Counted from the first letter of the stretch, positions 55,125-64,000 are shown. The stretch is DNA of 64,000 nt from Tenacibaculum dicentrarchi (GCF_900239345.1 NZ_OESZ01000001.1:372001-436000); one strand, 5' to 3'. The notes: generated from the sequence alone by a model not told the origin. A program made the numbers and translations.

Positions 55125-55817
55125 ATGCAAAATTTAAAAGATATATTCTATTTATTTTATCCTAATTTATGTATTAATTGTGCAACAGTATTATTACAAA
55201 GTGAAACTTATTTGTGTATTACCTGTACTAATAACTTACCTATTATAGAAAATAATGATTATATAAACAATAGTTTATTAGCTCCTTTTTATGGTAAAAT
55301 TTTGGTGAAAAATGTCCGTTCGTTTTTGTATTATCAAAAAAAAGGTATTACACAAAAAGTAATTCAAGAATTAAAATATAGAAATCAACCAGAAATAGGT
55401 AAATTTATAGGTAATTGGTTTGGTGAAAATTTAAAAAAATCAGGTGTTTTTAAAGATATCGATTATATAATTCCTGTGCCATTACATCAAACTAAATTAA
55501 AAAAGAGAGGCTACAATCAGCTTACAGAATTTGGTAAAACACTAAGCGTTGTTTTAAATACAACCTATAAAACAGAATTTTTAATTAAAACTACTACAGC
55601 TAAAACACAAACAACAAAGTATCGTTTTGAACGATTTCAAAATCTTCAAAGACCTTTTGAATTAATTGATTTTAAGGTGTTTGAAGGTAAGAATGTTTTA
55701 TTAATTGACGATGTGTTAACCACCGGAGCAACCCTGGTAGCTTGCTGTGAAGAGTTATTAAAAACAAAAAACATAACTATTAGTATTGCTACGATAGCTT
55801 ACACTAAAAAAGAATAA
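55125..55817 (+). CDS. comF: ComF family phosphoribosyltransferase-like protein
   Basis: 230 residues: N-terminal zinc-binding motif (CINC...CITC, about residues 14-37) and a C-terminal phosphoribosyltransferase domain with PVPLHQTKLKKRGYNQ (about 136-151) and the PRPP loop VLLIDDVLTTGAT (about 198-210). ComF family proteins act in natural transformation in some species, in others their role is unknown. I chose ATG 55125 because the upstream TTG 55080 frame adds no conserved sequence. The symbol is a family name. Confidence 0.92.
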   Translation: MQNLKDIFYLFYPNLCINCATVLLQSETYLCITCTNNLPIIENNDYINNSLLAPFYGKILVKNVRSFLYYQKKGITQKVIQELKYRNQPEIGKFIGNWFGENLKKSGVFKDIDYIIPVPLHQTKLKKRGYNQLTEFGKTLSVVLNTTYKTEFLIKTTTAKTQTTKYRFERFQNLQRPFELIDFKVFEGKNVLLIDDVLTTGATLVACCEELLKTKNITISIATIAYTKKE

Positions 55818-55837
55818 TTTTGTTAGGCTTAATTTAC

Positions 55838-55845
55838 TACTTTTG
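55838..55845 (+). promoter_or_regulatory. -7 promoter box (TACTTTTG) for the Ig-like lipoprotein
   Basis: Exact TAnnTTTG, 35 bases before the GTG start at 55881. Confidence 0.55.
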
Positions 55846-55880
55846 AAGTTCTATTTTAAGAATATTTAAAGAATTAATTT

Positions 55881-57491
55881 GTGAAAAATAAGTTGTTATT
55901 TTTAGTCGTTTTAGCATCTGTAGTTATAATTAGTTGTGCAAGAAAAGGAAGACCCGAAGGCGGTTCTAAAGATGAAGATGCGCCAATTATGATGACGGCA
56001 AAACCGCCTTATAAAACGATTCATTTTGATAAAAAAAATATTAAAATTGAATTTGACGAATATGTAGTTTTAAAAGGATTGTCGAAACAATTAGTTGTTT
56101 CCCCTCCTTTAAAATACCCACCAATTATAACACCTCAAGGAACTGCGAGTAAGTATATTAATATTGAAATTTTAGACACTCTAAAAACCAATACAACCTA
56201 TACTTTTAACTTTGGAAATGCAGTACAAGATAATAATGAAAATAATAAACTAGAAAGTTTTAAATACGTTTTTTCTACAGGAAATTATATTGATTCATTA
56301 AAATTAAAAGGCTCAGTAGCGCCAGCGTTTACACAAAAAAAGCTTAAAAATATCAGCGTTTTATTATATCGTTTAGATAGCACTTATACCGATTCAATTA
56401 TTTACAAACAAAAACCAAATTACCTTAGCAGTACTTTAGATTCTACTAATTTTGAATTCACCAATTTACGCAAAGGAAAATACTTATTATTAGCCTTAAA
56501 AGAAGCGTCAAGCGATTATATTTTCAATAGTAAAACCGATGAAATAGGCTTTTATAAAGACACAATTTCATTGCCAAAAGACACCTTAATTTTAAATCCG
56601 ATAACACTTTTTAAAGAAGTACAACAGTATCGATTTAAAAGAGGAAAAGAAGTTTCAAAAGGAAAAATTCAATTCGGATATCAAGGACAAAAAGAAGCCT
56701 TAAAAGTCGAATTATTATCAAAAGTTCCTGCTTCATTCAAATCATTTTCAGCCTACGAAAAAGACAAAGACACGCTTAATTATTGGTTTACCCCTGTAAA
56801 ACAAGATTCGTTAAATTTTATTGTAAGCAATAAAAATAATTTAAAAAACAATTTAAAAGATACAATAACAGTACGTTTACGTAAAAAACAAATCGATTCT
56901 TTGGCTATTTTATCAGAAGTAAAAAGTGTTCTGCCTTTAAAAGATACCTTATTTTTAAGCACTAATAATCCTATTACAATTTTTGATAAATCAAAGTTTT
57001 CATTAGTAGATAAAGATACCGTTGCAATTCCCTTTCAAGTAAAAAAACAACGCATAAACAAGCTCGCTATTTTATTCGAAAAAACACCTTCAACATTTTA
57101 TAAATTGGCAGTTTTGCCTAAAGGAATTACGGATTTATATGAAACTAGCAATGATACGTTAAAATATCAATTTAAAACACTAACTGTTGAAGACTACGGA
57201 AGCATTATTTTAGAGGTAAAAAAACAAACAAAGCATCCTGTAATTATGCAACTTTTAGATAAAGGCGAAGTGGTAAAAACTAAGTATGTTAATAGTTCAG
57301 AAAAAGTAATATTTGATTTACTAGCACCCAAAGAATACAACGTTCGAGCAATTATCGACACCAATAAAAATACTATTTGGGATACAGGAAATTTCTTATC
57401 AAAACAACAACCCGAAAAAGTTATTTACTTTGAAAAGGCATTTAAATTAAGAGCCAATTGGGAAATGAATGAGGTGTTTATTGTTGAATAA
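55881..57491 (+). CDS. Ig-like (Big_5) domain lipoprotein, GTG start
   Basis: 536 residues with lipoprotein signal (lipobox VIISC, Cys19) and an N-terminal Ig-like Big_5 domain (about 35-135): APIMMTAKPPYKTIHFDKKNIKIEFDEYVVLKG, KYINIEILDTLKTNTTYTFNFGNAVQDNNE in pieces here. The rest is beta-rich and likely further domains. Bacteroidota carry this as a conserved surface or periplasmic lipoprotein of unknown function. The start is GTG; no ATG lies in frame before the signal peptide. Confidence 0.87.
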   Translation: MKNKLLFLVVLASVVIISCARKGRPEGGSKDEDAPIMMTAKPPYKTIHFDKKNIKIEFDEYVVLKGLSKQLVVSPPLKYPPIITPQGTASKYINIEILDTLKTNTTYTFNFGNAVQDNNENNKLESFKYVFSTGNYIDSLKLKGSVAPAFTQKKLKNISVLLYRLDSTYTDSIIYKQKPNYLSSTLDSTNFEFTNLRKGKYLLLALKEASSDYIFNSKTDEIGFYKDTISLPKDTLILNPITLFKEVQQYRFKRGKEVSKGKIQFGYQGQKEALKVELLSKVPASFKSFSAYEKDKDTLNYWFTPVKQDSLNFIVSNKNNLKNNLKDTITVRLRKKQIDSLAILSEVKSVLPLKDTLFLSTNNPITIFDKSKFSLVDKDTVAIPFQVKKQRINKLAILFEKTPSTFYKLAVLPKGITDLYETSNDTLKYQFKTLTVEDYGSIILEVKKQTKHPVIMQLLDKGEVVKTKYVNSSEKVIFDLLAPKEYNVRAIIDTNKNTIWDTGNFLSKQQPEKVIYFEKAFKLRANWEMNEVFIVE

Positions 57492-57512
57492 GTTTGTTAG
57501 TTTAGAAATTAA

Positions 57513-57548
57513 ACAAGGGGTTTTAACCCCTTGTCTTGACCTTTTTTT
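57513..57548. terminator. hairpin between the Ig-like lipoprotein and the polA-linked gene
   Basis: Stem ACAAGGGG (57513-57520) with CCCCTTGT (57527-57534), then six bases and a T-run. Minus-strand side is T-rich too, so it may serve both convergent genes. Confidence 0.65.
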
Positions 57549-57588
57549 GTGAAAAAATTTTAAAGTTCTTATATTTTTTTTAGAAGAA

Positions 57589-57981
57589 TTATTCTCCCTC
57601 ATACCTAGTAGCCGTTGGGCAAAACAATAATTCTGTTGGATTATCAATATCGTATAAATACTGATAACTTCTAGTTTCTTTTTGGCAATAAGGCGCTATT
57701 AATTGTAGCATATTTTCAAACCCCGCTAAAGTTAGCACACAAAAAAACGTATGCTTGTCTTTGGTTAAAATCCCTTCATCCGATTTGAATAAACCAAAAA
57801 TTAAATTACAATTTCGAGTCTCAATAAAATCAATTTCAGATACATCTAATCGTTGTTTTTTTTCGATAACAGTCTCTTTAATTAAGTCTCTAAATTTAGT
57901 CGCTTCCTCTTTATTGAAATTGTACAAACGCACTACATGTTCATCAAAACCATTGACATTATCGATATAATCTACTTCCAT
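57589..57981 (-). CDS. small conserved protein, polA-linked
   Basis: 130 residues, soluble, no signal peptide. No family recognised. Acidic N-terminal half (MEVDYIDNVNGFDEH) and a hydrophobic core strand NCNLIFGLFK, then VLTLAGFENMLQLI. It begins 30 bases after the polA stop on the same strand and is closed by the hairpin at 57513, so it is in an operon with polA. Conserved linkage would suggest a DNA-metabolism role, but nothing in the sequence shows it. Confidence 0.72.
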   Translation of the reverse strand: MEVDYIDNVNGFDEHVVRLYNFNKEEATKFRDLIKETVIEKKQRLDVSEIDFIETRNCNLIFGLFKSDEGILTKDKHTFFCVLTLAGFENMLQLIAPYCQKETRSYQYLYDIDNPTELLFCPTATRYEGE

Positions 57982-58011
57982 TTCCTCTTGCTTTTCTTTA
58001 TATAATAAATA

Positions 58012-60882
58012 TTAATGTGCTTGTAACCAATTTTCACCAATTCCGATTTCTACATCCAACGGAACTTCCATTTTAAAGGCATTTTCCATTTCTTGCTTAA
58101 TAATTGGTTTGATAATTTCTAATTCATTTTTATGAGCGTCAAACACCAATTCATCATGTACTTGCAATAGCATTTTCGATTTAAAATTTTCTTTCTCAAA
58201 TCGCTTATAAATGTTAATCATTGCTAGTTTTATAATATCGGCTGCACTTCCCTGAATCGGTGCATTTACAGCATTTCTTTCTGCTCCTGAACGCACCATT
58301 CCGTTTCTCGAATTGATATTTTTCAAATACCTGCGTCTGTTTAAAACCGTTTCTACATAGCCATTATCACGAGCAAAATCGACTTGTTTTGCCATGTAAT
58401 TTTTCAACTTCGGATAGGTCTCATAATAGGTATCAATCAATGCTTTTGCTTCTTTTCGAGATAAATCTGTTTGATTGCTCAATCCGAATGCCGAAACCCC
58501 ATAAACAATACCAAAATTAACCGTTTTTGCATTGCTACGTTGTTCCCGAGTTACTTCATTTAAAGGAACATTAAACACTTTTGATGCCGTAGAAGCATGA
58601 ATATCTTCGCCATTTTTAAAGGCTTCTATCATGGTTTCTTCTTGGCTTAATGAAGCAATAATTCGCAATTCAATTTGAGAATAATCGGCAGCTAATAACA
58701 CATAATTTTCATTTCTTGGGATAAAAGCTTTTCGAACTTCCTGCCCTCTTTTGGTACGAATTGGAATATTTTGTAAGTTCGGATTATTCGAACTCAATCT
58801 TCCTGTGGATGCCACCGCCTGTGCATAAGATGTATGAATGCGTCCTGTTTTTGAATTTATTTCATTCGGCAAAGCATCAACATAGGTGCTTTTGAGTTTT
58901 TTATACTGACGATATTCTTGAATATCTCTAATAATTTGATGGTCTTTTGCTAAAAGAGAAAGCACCTCTTCGGCGGTAGAATATTGCCCTGTTTTGGTTT
59001 TTTTCGGCTTTTCAACCAATTTCATATTTTCAAACAATACAATTCCTAATTGTTTTGGGGAAGCAATATTAAATTCTTCGCCTGCTTGCTGGTAAATATT
59101 TTTTTCTAAACGCTCAATGTCGCTAGTTAAATCAACAGAAAGTTCTTTTAAAAATGGCACATTTAGGTTAATTCCTTCAATTTCCATGGCTGTTAAAACC
59201 GATACTAAAGGCGTTTCAATTTCATTAAATAGCTTGGTTACATTTCCGCTTTCTAATTCTTTTGTAAAATGCTCTTTTAATTGTAGGGTAATATCAGCAT
59301 CTTCCACCGCATATTCGGTTTGTTTGGCAATTTCAACAGTTCGCATTGACAGTTGATTTTTCCCTTTTTTTCCGATTAATTCAGTAATTGGAACAGGTTG
59401 ATAATTTAAATAGGTTTCGGCTAAAATATCCATATTATGCCTCATATCTGGATTGATGAGATAATGTGCAATCATGGTATCAAATAATTTTCCTTTAACA
59501 GCAACCTTATAATTTGATAAAACTTTGATATCATATTTTAAATTATGCCCAATTTTTTGAATAGTTGATGCTTCAAAAAACGGTTTAAATTCGTCTAAAA
59601 TAGCAGTTGTTTCTTCTTGATTTTCAGGAAAAGAAACATAATATCCTTTTCCTATTTCCCAAGAAAAAGAAATTCCGATTAATTCAACTTCCAAGGCTTT
59701 TAAACCTGTAGTTTCGGTATCAAAACATACCGATTTTTGTTGCATTAATTTTTCTAGTAATATTTTTCTTGATAAAGGAGAATTTACCTGTTGATAAAAA
59801 TGCGGGGTATTTTCAATAGTTTTAAACCCCGAAATAACTGCTTCTTCACTAACAGTTCCAGTTCCTGGGGTTGCAAATAAATCGAACTGTCCATCAGAAT
59901 CTGTAGTAGGAATTGCTTTGACTGTTGTTTTTTCTTTATTTTCGGTATTTTCTTCGGATGCTTTTTCGCCTGTTTTTTCGCCTGTTTTTACAGGAACGGC
60001 GGCGGTAAAAATTCGAACAAAAGTATCGGATAAACGTTTAAATTCTAATTCGTTAAAAATATCGGCAGTTGCTTGAATATTTGGCTGACACATTTCAAAA
60101 TTTTCCTGATCAAAATCAACAGGAACATCCAACATAATCGTGGCAAGTTCTTTTGATAAAAGCCCAAGTTCAGCATTTGCAATTACTTTTTCTTTCATTT
60201 TCCCTTTCAAATCGGCAGTGTTTGCTAGCAGATTTTCCATAGAACCATATTGCGCTAAAAATTTCTTCGCCGTTTTATCACCAACACCAGGTAATCCAGG
60301 GATATTATCCACCGCATCGCCCATCATTCCTAAATAATCAATCACTTGTTCAGGACGTTCTACGCCAAATTTCTCTTGAACTTCGGCAATTCCCCAAGTT
60401 TCGTATCCGCCACCAAAACGAGGGCGATACATAAAAATATTTTCAGAAACCAATTGAGCAAAATCCTTATCAGGGGTTACCATAAAAGTTTTGTATCCTG
60501 CTTTTTCGGCTTTTTTTGCTAGTGTTCCTATAATATCATCTGCTTCATATCCTGATTTTACAACCACAGGAATATTCATCGCTTCTAGCATTTTTTCAAT
60601 ATATGGAATCGCAATTTTTATAGCCTCAGGAGTTTCCTGTCTGTTGGCTTTATATTCAGGAAAAGCCTCTTTTCGAGCCAGAGAACCACCACGGTCAAAA
60701 CAGACGGCTAAATGGTCTGGTCGTTCACGTTTTATAACATCTAACATCGAATTGGTAAATCCTAAAATTGCCGAAACATCCATTCCTTTCGAGTTAATTC
60801 GTGGATTTTTAATAAATGCGTAATATCCTCTAAAAATTAATGCAAAAGCATCTAGTAAAAAAAGTCGTTTTTGATTTTCCAT
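58012..60882 (-). CDS. polA: DNA polymerase I
   Basis: 956 residues, all three domains: N-terminal 5'-3' exonuclease (about 1-290; LFLLDAFALIFRGYYA, YEADDIIGTLA, GDAVDNIPGLPGVG), 3'-5' exonuclease (about 360-530; CFDTETTGL with the metal-binding Asp and Glu, GHNLKYDIKVL), and polymerase (about 560-956; YSQIELRI, the O-helix RSNAKTVNFGIVYG, and VHDELVFD). A Lys/Glu/Thr-rich linker of low complexity (about 295-325) separates the first two domains. Proofreading residues are intact. Fills gaps in repair and lagging-strand synthesis. Confidence 0.97.
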   Translation of the reverse strand: MENQKRLFLLDAFALIFRGYYAFIKNPRINSKGMDVSAILGFTNSMLDVIKRERPDHLAVCFDRGGSLARKEAFPEYKANRQETPEAIKIAIPYIEKMLEAMNIPVVVKSGYEADDIIGTLAKKAEKAGYKTFMVTPDKDFAQLVSENIFMYRPRFGGGYETWGIAEVQEKFGVERPEQVIDYLGMMGDAVDNIPGLPGVGDKTAKKFLAQYGSMENLLANTADLKGKMKEKVIANAELGLLSKELATIMLDVPVDFDQENFEMCQPNIQATADIFNELEFKRLSDTFVRIFTAAVPVKTGEKTGEKASEENTENKEKTTVKAIPTTDSDGQFDLFATPGTGTVSEEAVISGFKTIENTPHFYQQVNSPLSRKILLEKLMQQKSVCFDTETTGLKALEVELIGISFSWEIGKGYYVSFPENQEETTAILDEFKPFFEASTIQKIGHNLKYDIKVLSNYKVAVKGKLFDTMIAHYLINPDMRHNMDILAETYLNYQPVPITELIGKKGKNQLSMRTVEIAKQTEYAVEDADITLQLKEHFTKELESGNVTKLFNEIETPLVSVLTAMEIEGINLNVPFLKELSVDLTSDIERLEKNIYQQAGEEFNIASPKQLGIVLFENMKLVEKPKKTKTGQYSTAEEVLSLLAKDHQIIRDIQEYRQYKKLKSTYVDALPNEINSKTGRIHTSYAQAVASTGRLSSNNPNLQNIPIRTKRGQEVRKAFIPRNENYVLLAADYSQIELRIIASLSQEETMIEAFKNGEDIHASTASKVFNVPLNEVTREQRSNAKTVNFGIVYGVSAFGLSNQTDLSRKEAKALIDTYYETYPKLKNYMAKQVDFARDNGYVETVLNRRRYLKNINSRNGMVRSGAERNAVNAPIQGSAADIIKLAMINIYKRFEKENFKSKMLLQVHDELVFDAHKNELEIIKPIIKQEMENAFKMEVPLDVEIGIGENWLQAH

Positions 60883-60979
60883 TGGTGTTTTTTAAGCCTG
60901 TTGAAGTGTGGTTGAATATTTTTTTAAAAGCTATTTGAAAAGAAATGAACAACTAAAAAATAGTCATTAATTCAGTTGG

Positions 60980-60987
60980 CAAAGCTA
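60980..60987 (-). promoter_or_regulatory. -7 promoter box (TAGCTTTG) for polA
   Basis: Exact TAnnTTTG on the minus strand followed by CCAACT, about 97 bases before the polA start. Confidence 0.5.
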
Positions 60988-61031
60988 CGAAACTTTAACA
61001 AGACGTTAAAAATTGATTTTAATAATCAACC

Positions 61032-61039
61032 TATCTTTG
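61032..61039 (+). promoter_or_regulatory. -7 promoter box (TATCTTTG) for the metallophosphoesterase
   Basis: Exact TAnnTTTG, 22 bases before the ATG at 61062. Confidence 0.55.
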
Positions 61040-61061
61040 TCTTACTTTTAAATATAGTTAT

Positions 61062-62285
61062 ATGTCTCGATGGTTGCTTTCAATTTTAAGTATCGTATTT
61101 GTTGTTGTTATTTTTGAAGCCTATGCTTTTCAGGCGATAAAAACAATTACTAAAAATAAGTTTATTAAATATAGTTGGCTGTTTGTAGGTTTGTTGGCGT
61201 ATATCAATTTTTTTTACGTGGTATTTTCTTCGGATAGAAGTTCAGGGCAAACAAAACAATTTCAATGGGCAGTAGGCATACTTTTAGTCGTTTTACTTCC
61301 GAAGTTATGTATGTTATTGGTATTGTTTGGCGAAGATTTTTTTCGATGGATTCAAAAGGGAATTTCTTATATTTCATCCGAAGAAACAAAACCTTTAGCG
61401 GGGCGAAGAACTTTTATCGCAAAAATAGCCTTAGCAATGGCATCAATCCCTTTGGCGGGATTATTATATGGAATTTTTAAAGGAAAATACAATTATAAAG
61501 TACTAAAATATCAATTGTCGTTTAAAGATTTACCCGAAGCTTTTGACGGTTTTACCATCACACAAATTACCGATATTCATTCAGGAAGTTTTACCAATAA
61601 AGAAAAAATAAGCTATGCGGTTGATTTGGTAAATCAGCAAAAATCGGATATGATTCTATTTACAGGCGATTTGGTTAATAATTTCGCTCACGAAATGGAT
61701 AATTGGATTGACGTATTTAAAAAATTAGAAGCGCCTGTTGGTAAATATTCGGTGCTAGGAAATCATGATTATGGCGATTATTCTAAATGGAAAAACGATG
61801 CAGATAAAAAAGCGAATTTTAAGGCGATAAAAGATTTACATCCTAAAATTGGCTTTGAATTGTTATTAAACGAACATCGATATATTGAAAAAGACGGACA
61901 GAAAATAGCTTTAATTGGCGTTGAAAATTGGGGGAGAGGCTTTAATAAAGCAGGCGATTTAGGCAAAGCATCCGAAGGAATAAAAAAAGAAGATTTTAAA
62001 ATATTAATGAGTCACGACCCAAGTCATTGGGAAAATAAAGTAAAAAAAGACGTTTTTAATTATCAATTAACATTGAGCGGTCATACGCATGGTTTACAAT
62101 TCGGTATTGAAATTCCAGGATGGATTAAGTGGAGCCCATCGCAATATGTGTATAAACAATGGGCTGGTTTGTACCAAGAATTTGGGCGTTATATTAATGT
62201 AAATAGAGGATTTGGTTACCATGCTTTTCCAGGAAGAGTAGGAATTTGGCCTGAAATTACGGTTATTGAGTTGAAAAAAGCCTGA
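61062..62285 (+). CDS. membrane-anchored metallophosphoesterase
   Basis: 407 residues: three or four N-terminal transmembrane helices (about 1-150), then a calcineurin-like phosphoesterase domain (about 160-400) with TDIHSGS (first metal-binding Asp and His), GDLVNN, GNHDYG, and GHTHGLQ. The dimetal ligands of the family are present. Related YkuE-type enzymes hydrolyse UDP-diacylglucosamine or similar membrane lipids; substrate here unknown. Transcribed divergently from polA, and 75 bases before the thioredoxin-like gene. Confidence 0.93.
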   Translation: MSRWLLSILSIVFVVVIFEAYAFQAIKTITKNKFIKYSWLFVGLLAYINFFYVVFSSDRSSGQTKQFQWAVGILLVVLLPKLCMLLVLFGEDFFRWIQKGISYISSEETKPLAGRRTFIAKIALAMASIPLAGLLYGIFKGKYNYKVLKYQLSFKDLPEAFDGFTITQITDIHSGSFTNKEKISYAVDLVNQQKSDMILFTGDLVNNFAHEMDNWIDVFKKLEAPVGKYSVLGNHDYGDYSKWKNDADKKANFKAIKDLHPKIGFELLLNEHRYIEKDGQKIALIGVENWGRGFNKAGDLGKASEGIKKEDFKILMSHDPSHWENKVKKDVFNYQLTLSGHTHGLQFGIEIPGWIKWSPSQYVYKQWAGLYQEFGRYINVNRGFGYHAFPGRVGIWPEITVIELKKA

Positions 62286-62360
62286 TTTTGTTGTATATAT
62301 CGCAATCTTTTGCTTAAAAAACACTATTTTTAAGAGAAATATATTTAAAAAACTAGATGT

Positions 62361-62654
62361 ATGGCAAAATTTGGCGAAATTATAAGTAACAATAAACCTG
62401 TTTTAATTGATTTTTATACTGATTTAAATCCTTTAGATTCTACGGTAGAAATGCTTAGGCATGTTGCTGCCGCTTTAGGCGATAAGGCAAAAGTAATTAA
62501 AATTGATATTAAAGATAACGAAATACTAGCTAAAGCTTTAAGTATTAGAGGGAATCCTACTTTTATAATTTATAAAGAAGGTGTAATGAAGTGGCGAAAA
62601 ACAGGCGTTCAAGACGCAAATACTTTAATCGGTTTGGTGAAGAAATATTTGTAA
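62361..62654 (+). CDS. thioredoxin-fold protein lacking the CxxC active site
   Basis: 97 residues, the length of a single thioredoxin domain. The fold is clear: PVLIDFYTDLNP (about 13-24) aligns with the VLVDFWAxWC segment, IKIDIKDNEILAKALSIRGNPTFIIYKEG aligns with the region around the cis-proline, here in RGNPTF. But where thioredoxin has WCGPC this protein has LNPLDST, with no Cys at all in the whole sequence. So it cannot be a redox enzyme; perhaps it is a binding or regulatory relative. It is not truncated or frameshifted. A weak AT hairpin lies before it. Confidence 0.88.
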   Translation: MAKFGEIISNNKPVLIDFYTDLNPLDSTVEMLRHVAAALGDKAKVIKIDIKDNEILAKALSIRGNPTFIIYKEGVMKWRKTGVQDANTLIGLVKKYL

Positions 62655-62681
62655 AAAAGTATTTTACCTTGTCTTTTCTAT

Positions 62682-62726
62682 TAAAAAAAAACCGCATTAC
62701 TTAATGTATTATCATTAGTAATGCGG
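62682..62726 (-). terminator. terminator after the DUF2723 gene
   Basis: Perfect 10-bp stem (62692-62701 with 62717-62726), T-run on the minus-strand 3' side (plus A-run 62682-62691). Confidence 0.85.
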
Positions 62727-62756
62727 GAAGTTCTATTGCTTTTAAAATACTTAAAA

Positions 62757-64000
62757 TTAAGGTTTAATAGTATCTAATTCTCGAACAGGTTGTTGCGGTT
62801 CATTAGCCATTAAATGTTTAAATAAATTGGCATGATTCAAATAGGCTTCAAAGGCTTTTTTACCGTATTCCATATCATTATCATATTTTGTAATTTGTTG
62901 AATTAAATTTTGATACATGTATAAACTTGTTTCTAAATTATCAATAATTAAATCAACATCTTGGTCTTTAAAAGTACTGTAATATTTTAATTTTTGTTGA
63001 AAAACATCAATTAAAGTTTCTACGGTTTCATGTGCTTTTTCAATATCGCCCATGCGGTAATATAATTCAGGGTATTCTAAAGAAACACTATAGTGTTCAA
63101 ATTGTTTAATTGGCAATTTATATAGGGATAAATCTAACACATCTTTTGCATTTACCGAATCACCTTCTTTTAAATATTCTTCGGATAAACGCATTAAATT
63201 ATTACGGATAGAAATTGCGTTGCGCTTAGATTGCTCATCTAAATAAATTTTACCATTGTTGATGGTTTTCCAATTCCATTTTTTAACGTTATCGTACATT
63301 TTTTTAGTGTCGATACGCCCCATAGAAAACATTGATTTTCCTTTGTTTGAGGTTTTAATAGGCACAAATTTATACGACATTCCGTCTAATTGTAAATAAT
63401 CTTTTAACCAAATATATTCTTCATCGGCATTGGCACCTCCTGTAAAATAAATAGGACGTTTCCATTCGAAATTATTTAAAATATCGAGCATTAAAATTCG
63501 ATTTTTGGTTAAACCTTGCTCGCTAACAGTAATATCGATATAGTCTAAAATTTTATCGGCATCTTTTTGTGCTACCAATCCTGTTTTTAAAACATTGGCT
63601 TTATTTACAGGAATTCGAATATGATTTGTAGGATAAAACTTTTCTCTAACATCATTTTCTTCATCAATATAATAGGTTTGGTCATTATCACTTTCAATCC
63701 ATCGCATAAAATTATTTATAGACATTATAGAGTCTTTAAATCGTGGATGTGCAATATGATACGCCATATCTAAGGTTCCGTATTTATATTGTTCGTGTGT
63801 TAATTGCGACGGAATAGGTTCAGCTTGGTATGTTTTCTTTTTCATTTGGTCGATATACCAAGCAGTTTGAAAAAGACTCGTATTTACAATTTTAATATCC
63901 TGACGAACACCCTCGACCTGTTGCATGTACCAAAGTGGAAAGGTATCATTATCGCCAATGGTAAAAATTATCGCATTTGGATCGCAACTCTCTAAATAGG
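62757..64000 (-). CDS. DUF2723 family protein, C-terminal part (partial at window end)
   Basis: The frame stays open to base 64000, so the start lies outside; about 413 residues remain. Visible just inside the edge is CDPNAIIFTIGDNDTFPLWY, which continues into MQQVEGVRQDIKIVNTSL. This GDNDTFPLWYMQ segment marks DUF2723, a Bacteroidota family of membrane proteins related to TMEM260 and to O-mannosyltransferases (glycosyltransferase family 117). The membrane helices would be in the missing N-terminal part; the C-terminal part seen here is soluble and partly helical, probably TPR-like (about the last 180 residues). Confidence 0.88.
   Translation of the reverse strand, partial: YLESCDPNAIIFTIGDNDTFPLWYMQQVEGVRQDIKIVNTSLFQTAWYIDQMKKKTYQAEPIPSQLTHEQYKYGTLDMAYHIAHPRFKDSIMSINNFMRWIESDNDQTYYIDEENDVREKFYPTNHIRIPVNKANVLKTGLVAQKDADKILDYIDITVSEQGLTKNRILMLDILNNFEWKRPIYFTGGANADEEYIWLKDYLQLDGMSYKFVPIKTSNKGKSMFSMGRIDTKKMYDNVKKWNWKTINNGKIYLDEQSKRNAISIRNNLMRLSEEYLKEGDSVNAKDVLDLSLYKLPIKQFEHYSVSLEYPELYYRMGDIEKAHETVETLIDVFQQKLKYYSTFKDQDVDLIIDNLETSLYMYQNLIQQITKYDNDMEYGKKAFEAYLNHANLFKHLMANEPQQPVRELDTIKP

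Noticed and set aside
62313..62334. Hairpin CTTAAAAA / TTTTTAAG before the thioredoxin-like gene as a terminator
   Set aside because: Only an 8-bp AT stem with no strong T-run afterwards; likely chance in AT-rich DNA.
1..64000. tRNA, rRNA, CRISPR, prophage or insertion sequence
   Set aside because: I looked for regularly spaced repeats, cloverleaf arms with CCA-type ends and transposase or integrase motifs and found none. A dedicated search (tRNAscan-SE, ISfinder) would be decisive.

Overview
This is an AT-rich stretch of a Bacteroidota chromosome, most likely a marine member of the Flavobacteriaceae (Tenacibaculum/Polaribacter-like; genus assignment is inference). Evidence: five SusC/FecA-type TonB-dependent receptors with CarboxypepD_reg-like N-termini, an alternative complex III operon joined to cytochrome oxidase genes, Bacteroidota-typical families (DUF2480, DUF3078, DUF2723, DUF3341), no obvious Shine-Dalgarno sequences, and many copies of the Bacteroidota -7 box TAnnTTTG. 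No rRNA, tRNA, CRISPR array, transposase or phage gene was seen.

Layout. 1-2448: end of a DEAD-box helicase, a small conserved protein, an intergenic block of palindromic repeats, and hflX. 2569-14967: an array of secreted TonB-C-domain proteins and TonB-dependent receptors, made of one lone TonB-C gene followed by three TonB-C + receptor cassettes in tandem; the third receptor is broken by a frameshift. 15080-21985: amidophosphoribosyltransferase and a PfkB kinase on the minus strand, then a SufE / DUF59 / DUF2480 group, a DUF3078 protein, a CNNM/CBS protein and a SPOR protein. 22190-33727: complete alternative complex III (actABCDEF) followed by coxB and coxA, the respiratory core of the window. 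33901-38795: ruvB, a SulP anion transporter, a persulfide-dioxygenase-like MBL/rhodanese protein, a rhodanese lipoprotein and an HMA metal-binding protein, read as a sulfur-handling group. 38890-42390: a SHOCT-like secreted protein and a TonB-dependent receptor headed by a TPP riboswitch, so probably a thiamine receptor. 42544-50753: recO, a heme-type TonB-dependent receptor, a DUF3817 protein, and a fourth receptor of the tandem family, here paired with a GDSL/SGNH lipoprotein. 50826-55070: glycyl-tRNA synthetase, a small membrane protein, a coiled-coil protein with a decayed duplicate beside it, and a methyltransferase. 55125-64000: comF, an Ig-like lipoprotein, polA with a small partner gene, a metallophosphoesterase, a thioredoxin-like protein without its cysteines, and the end of a DUF2723 protein.

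How it works together. The strongest themes are outer-membrane import (six receptor genes, one controlled by TPP, one probably for heme) and energy conservation (complex III to oxidase, made from two adjacent transcription units). The most unusual structure is the tandem array, in which each receptor is preceded by its own secreted protein carrying a TonB C-terminal domain but no obvious inner-membrane anchor. Most genes sit in short units closed by clear stem-loop terminators.
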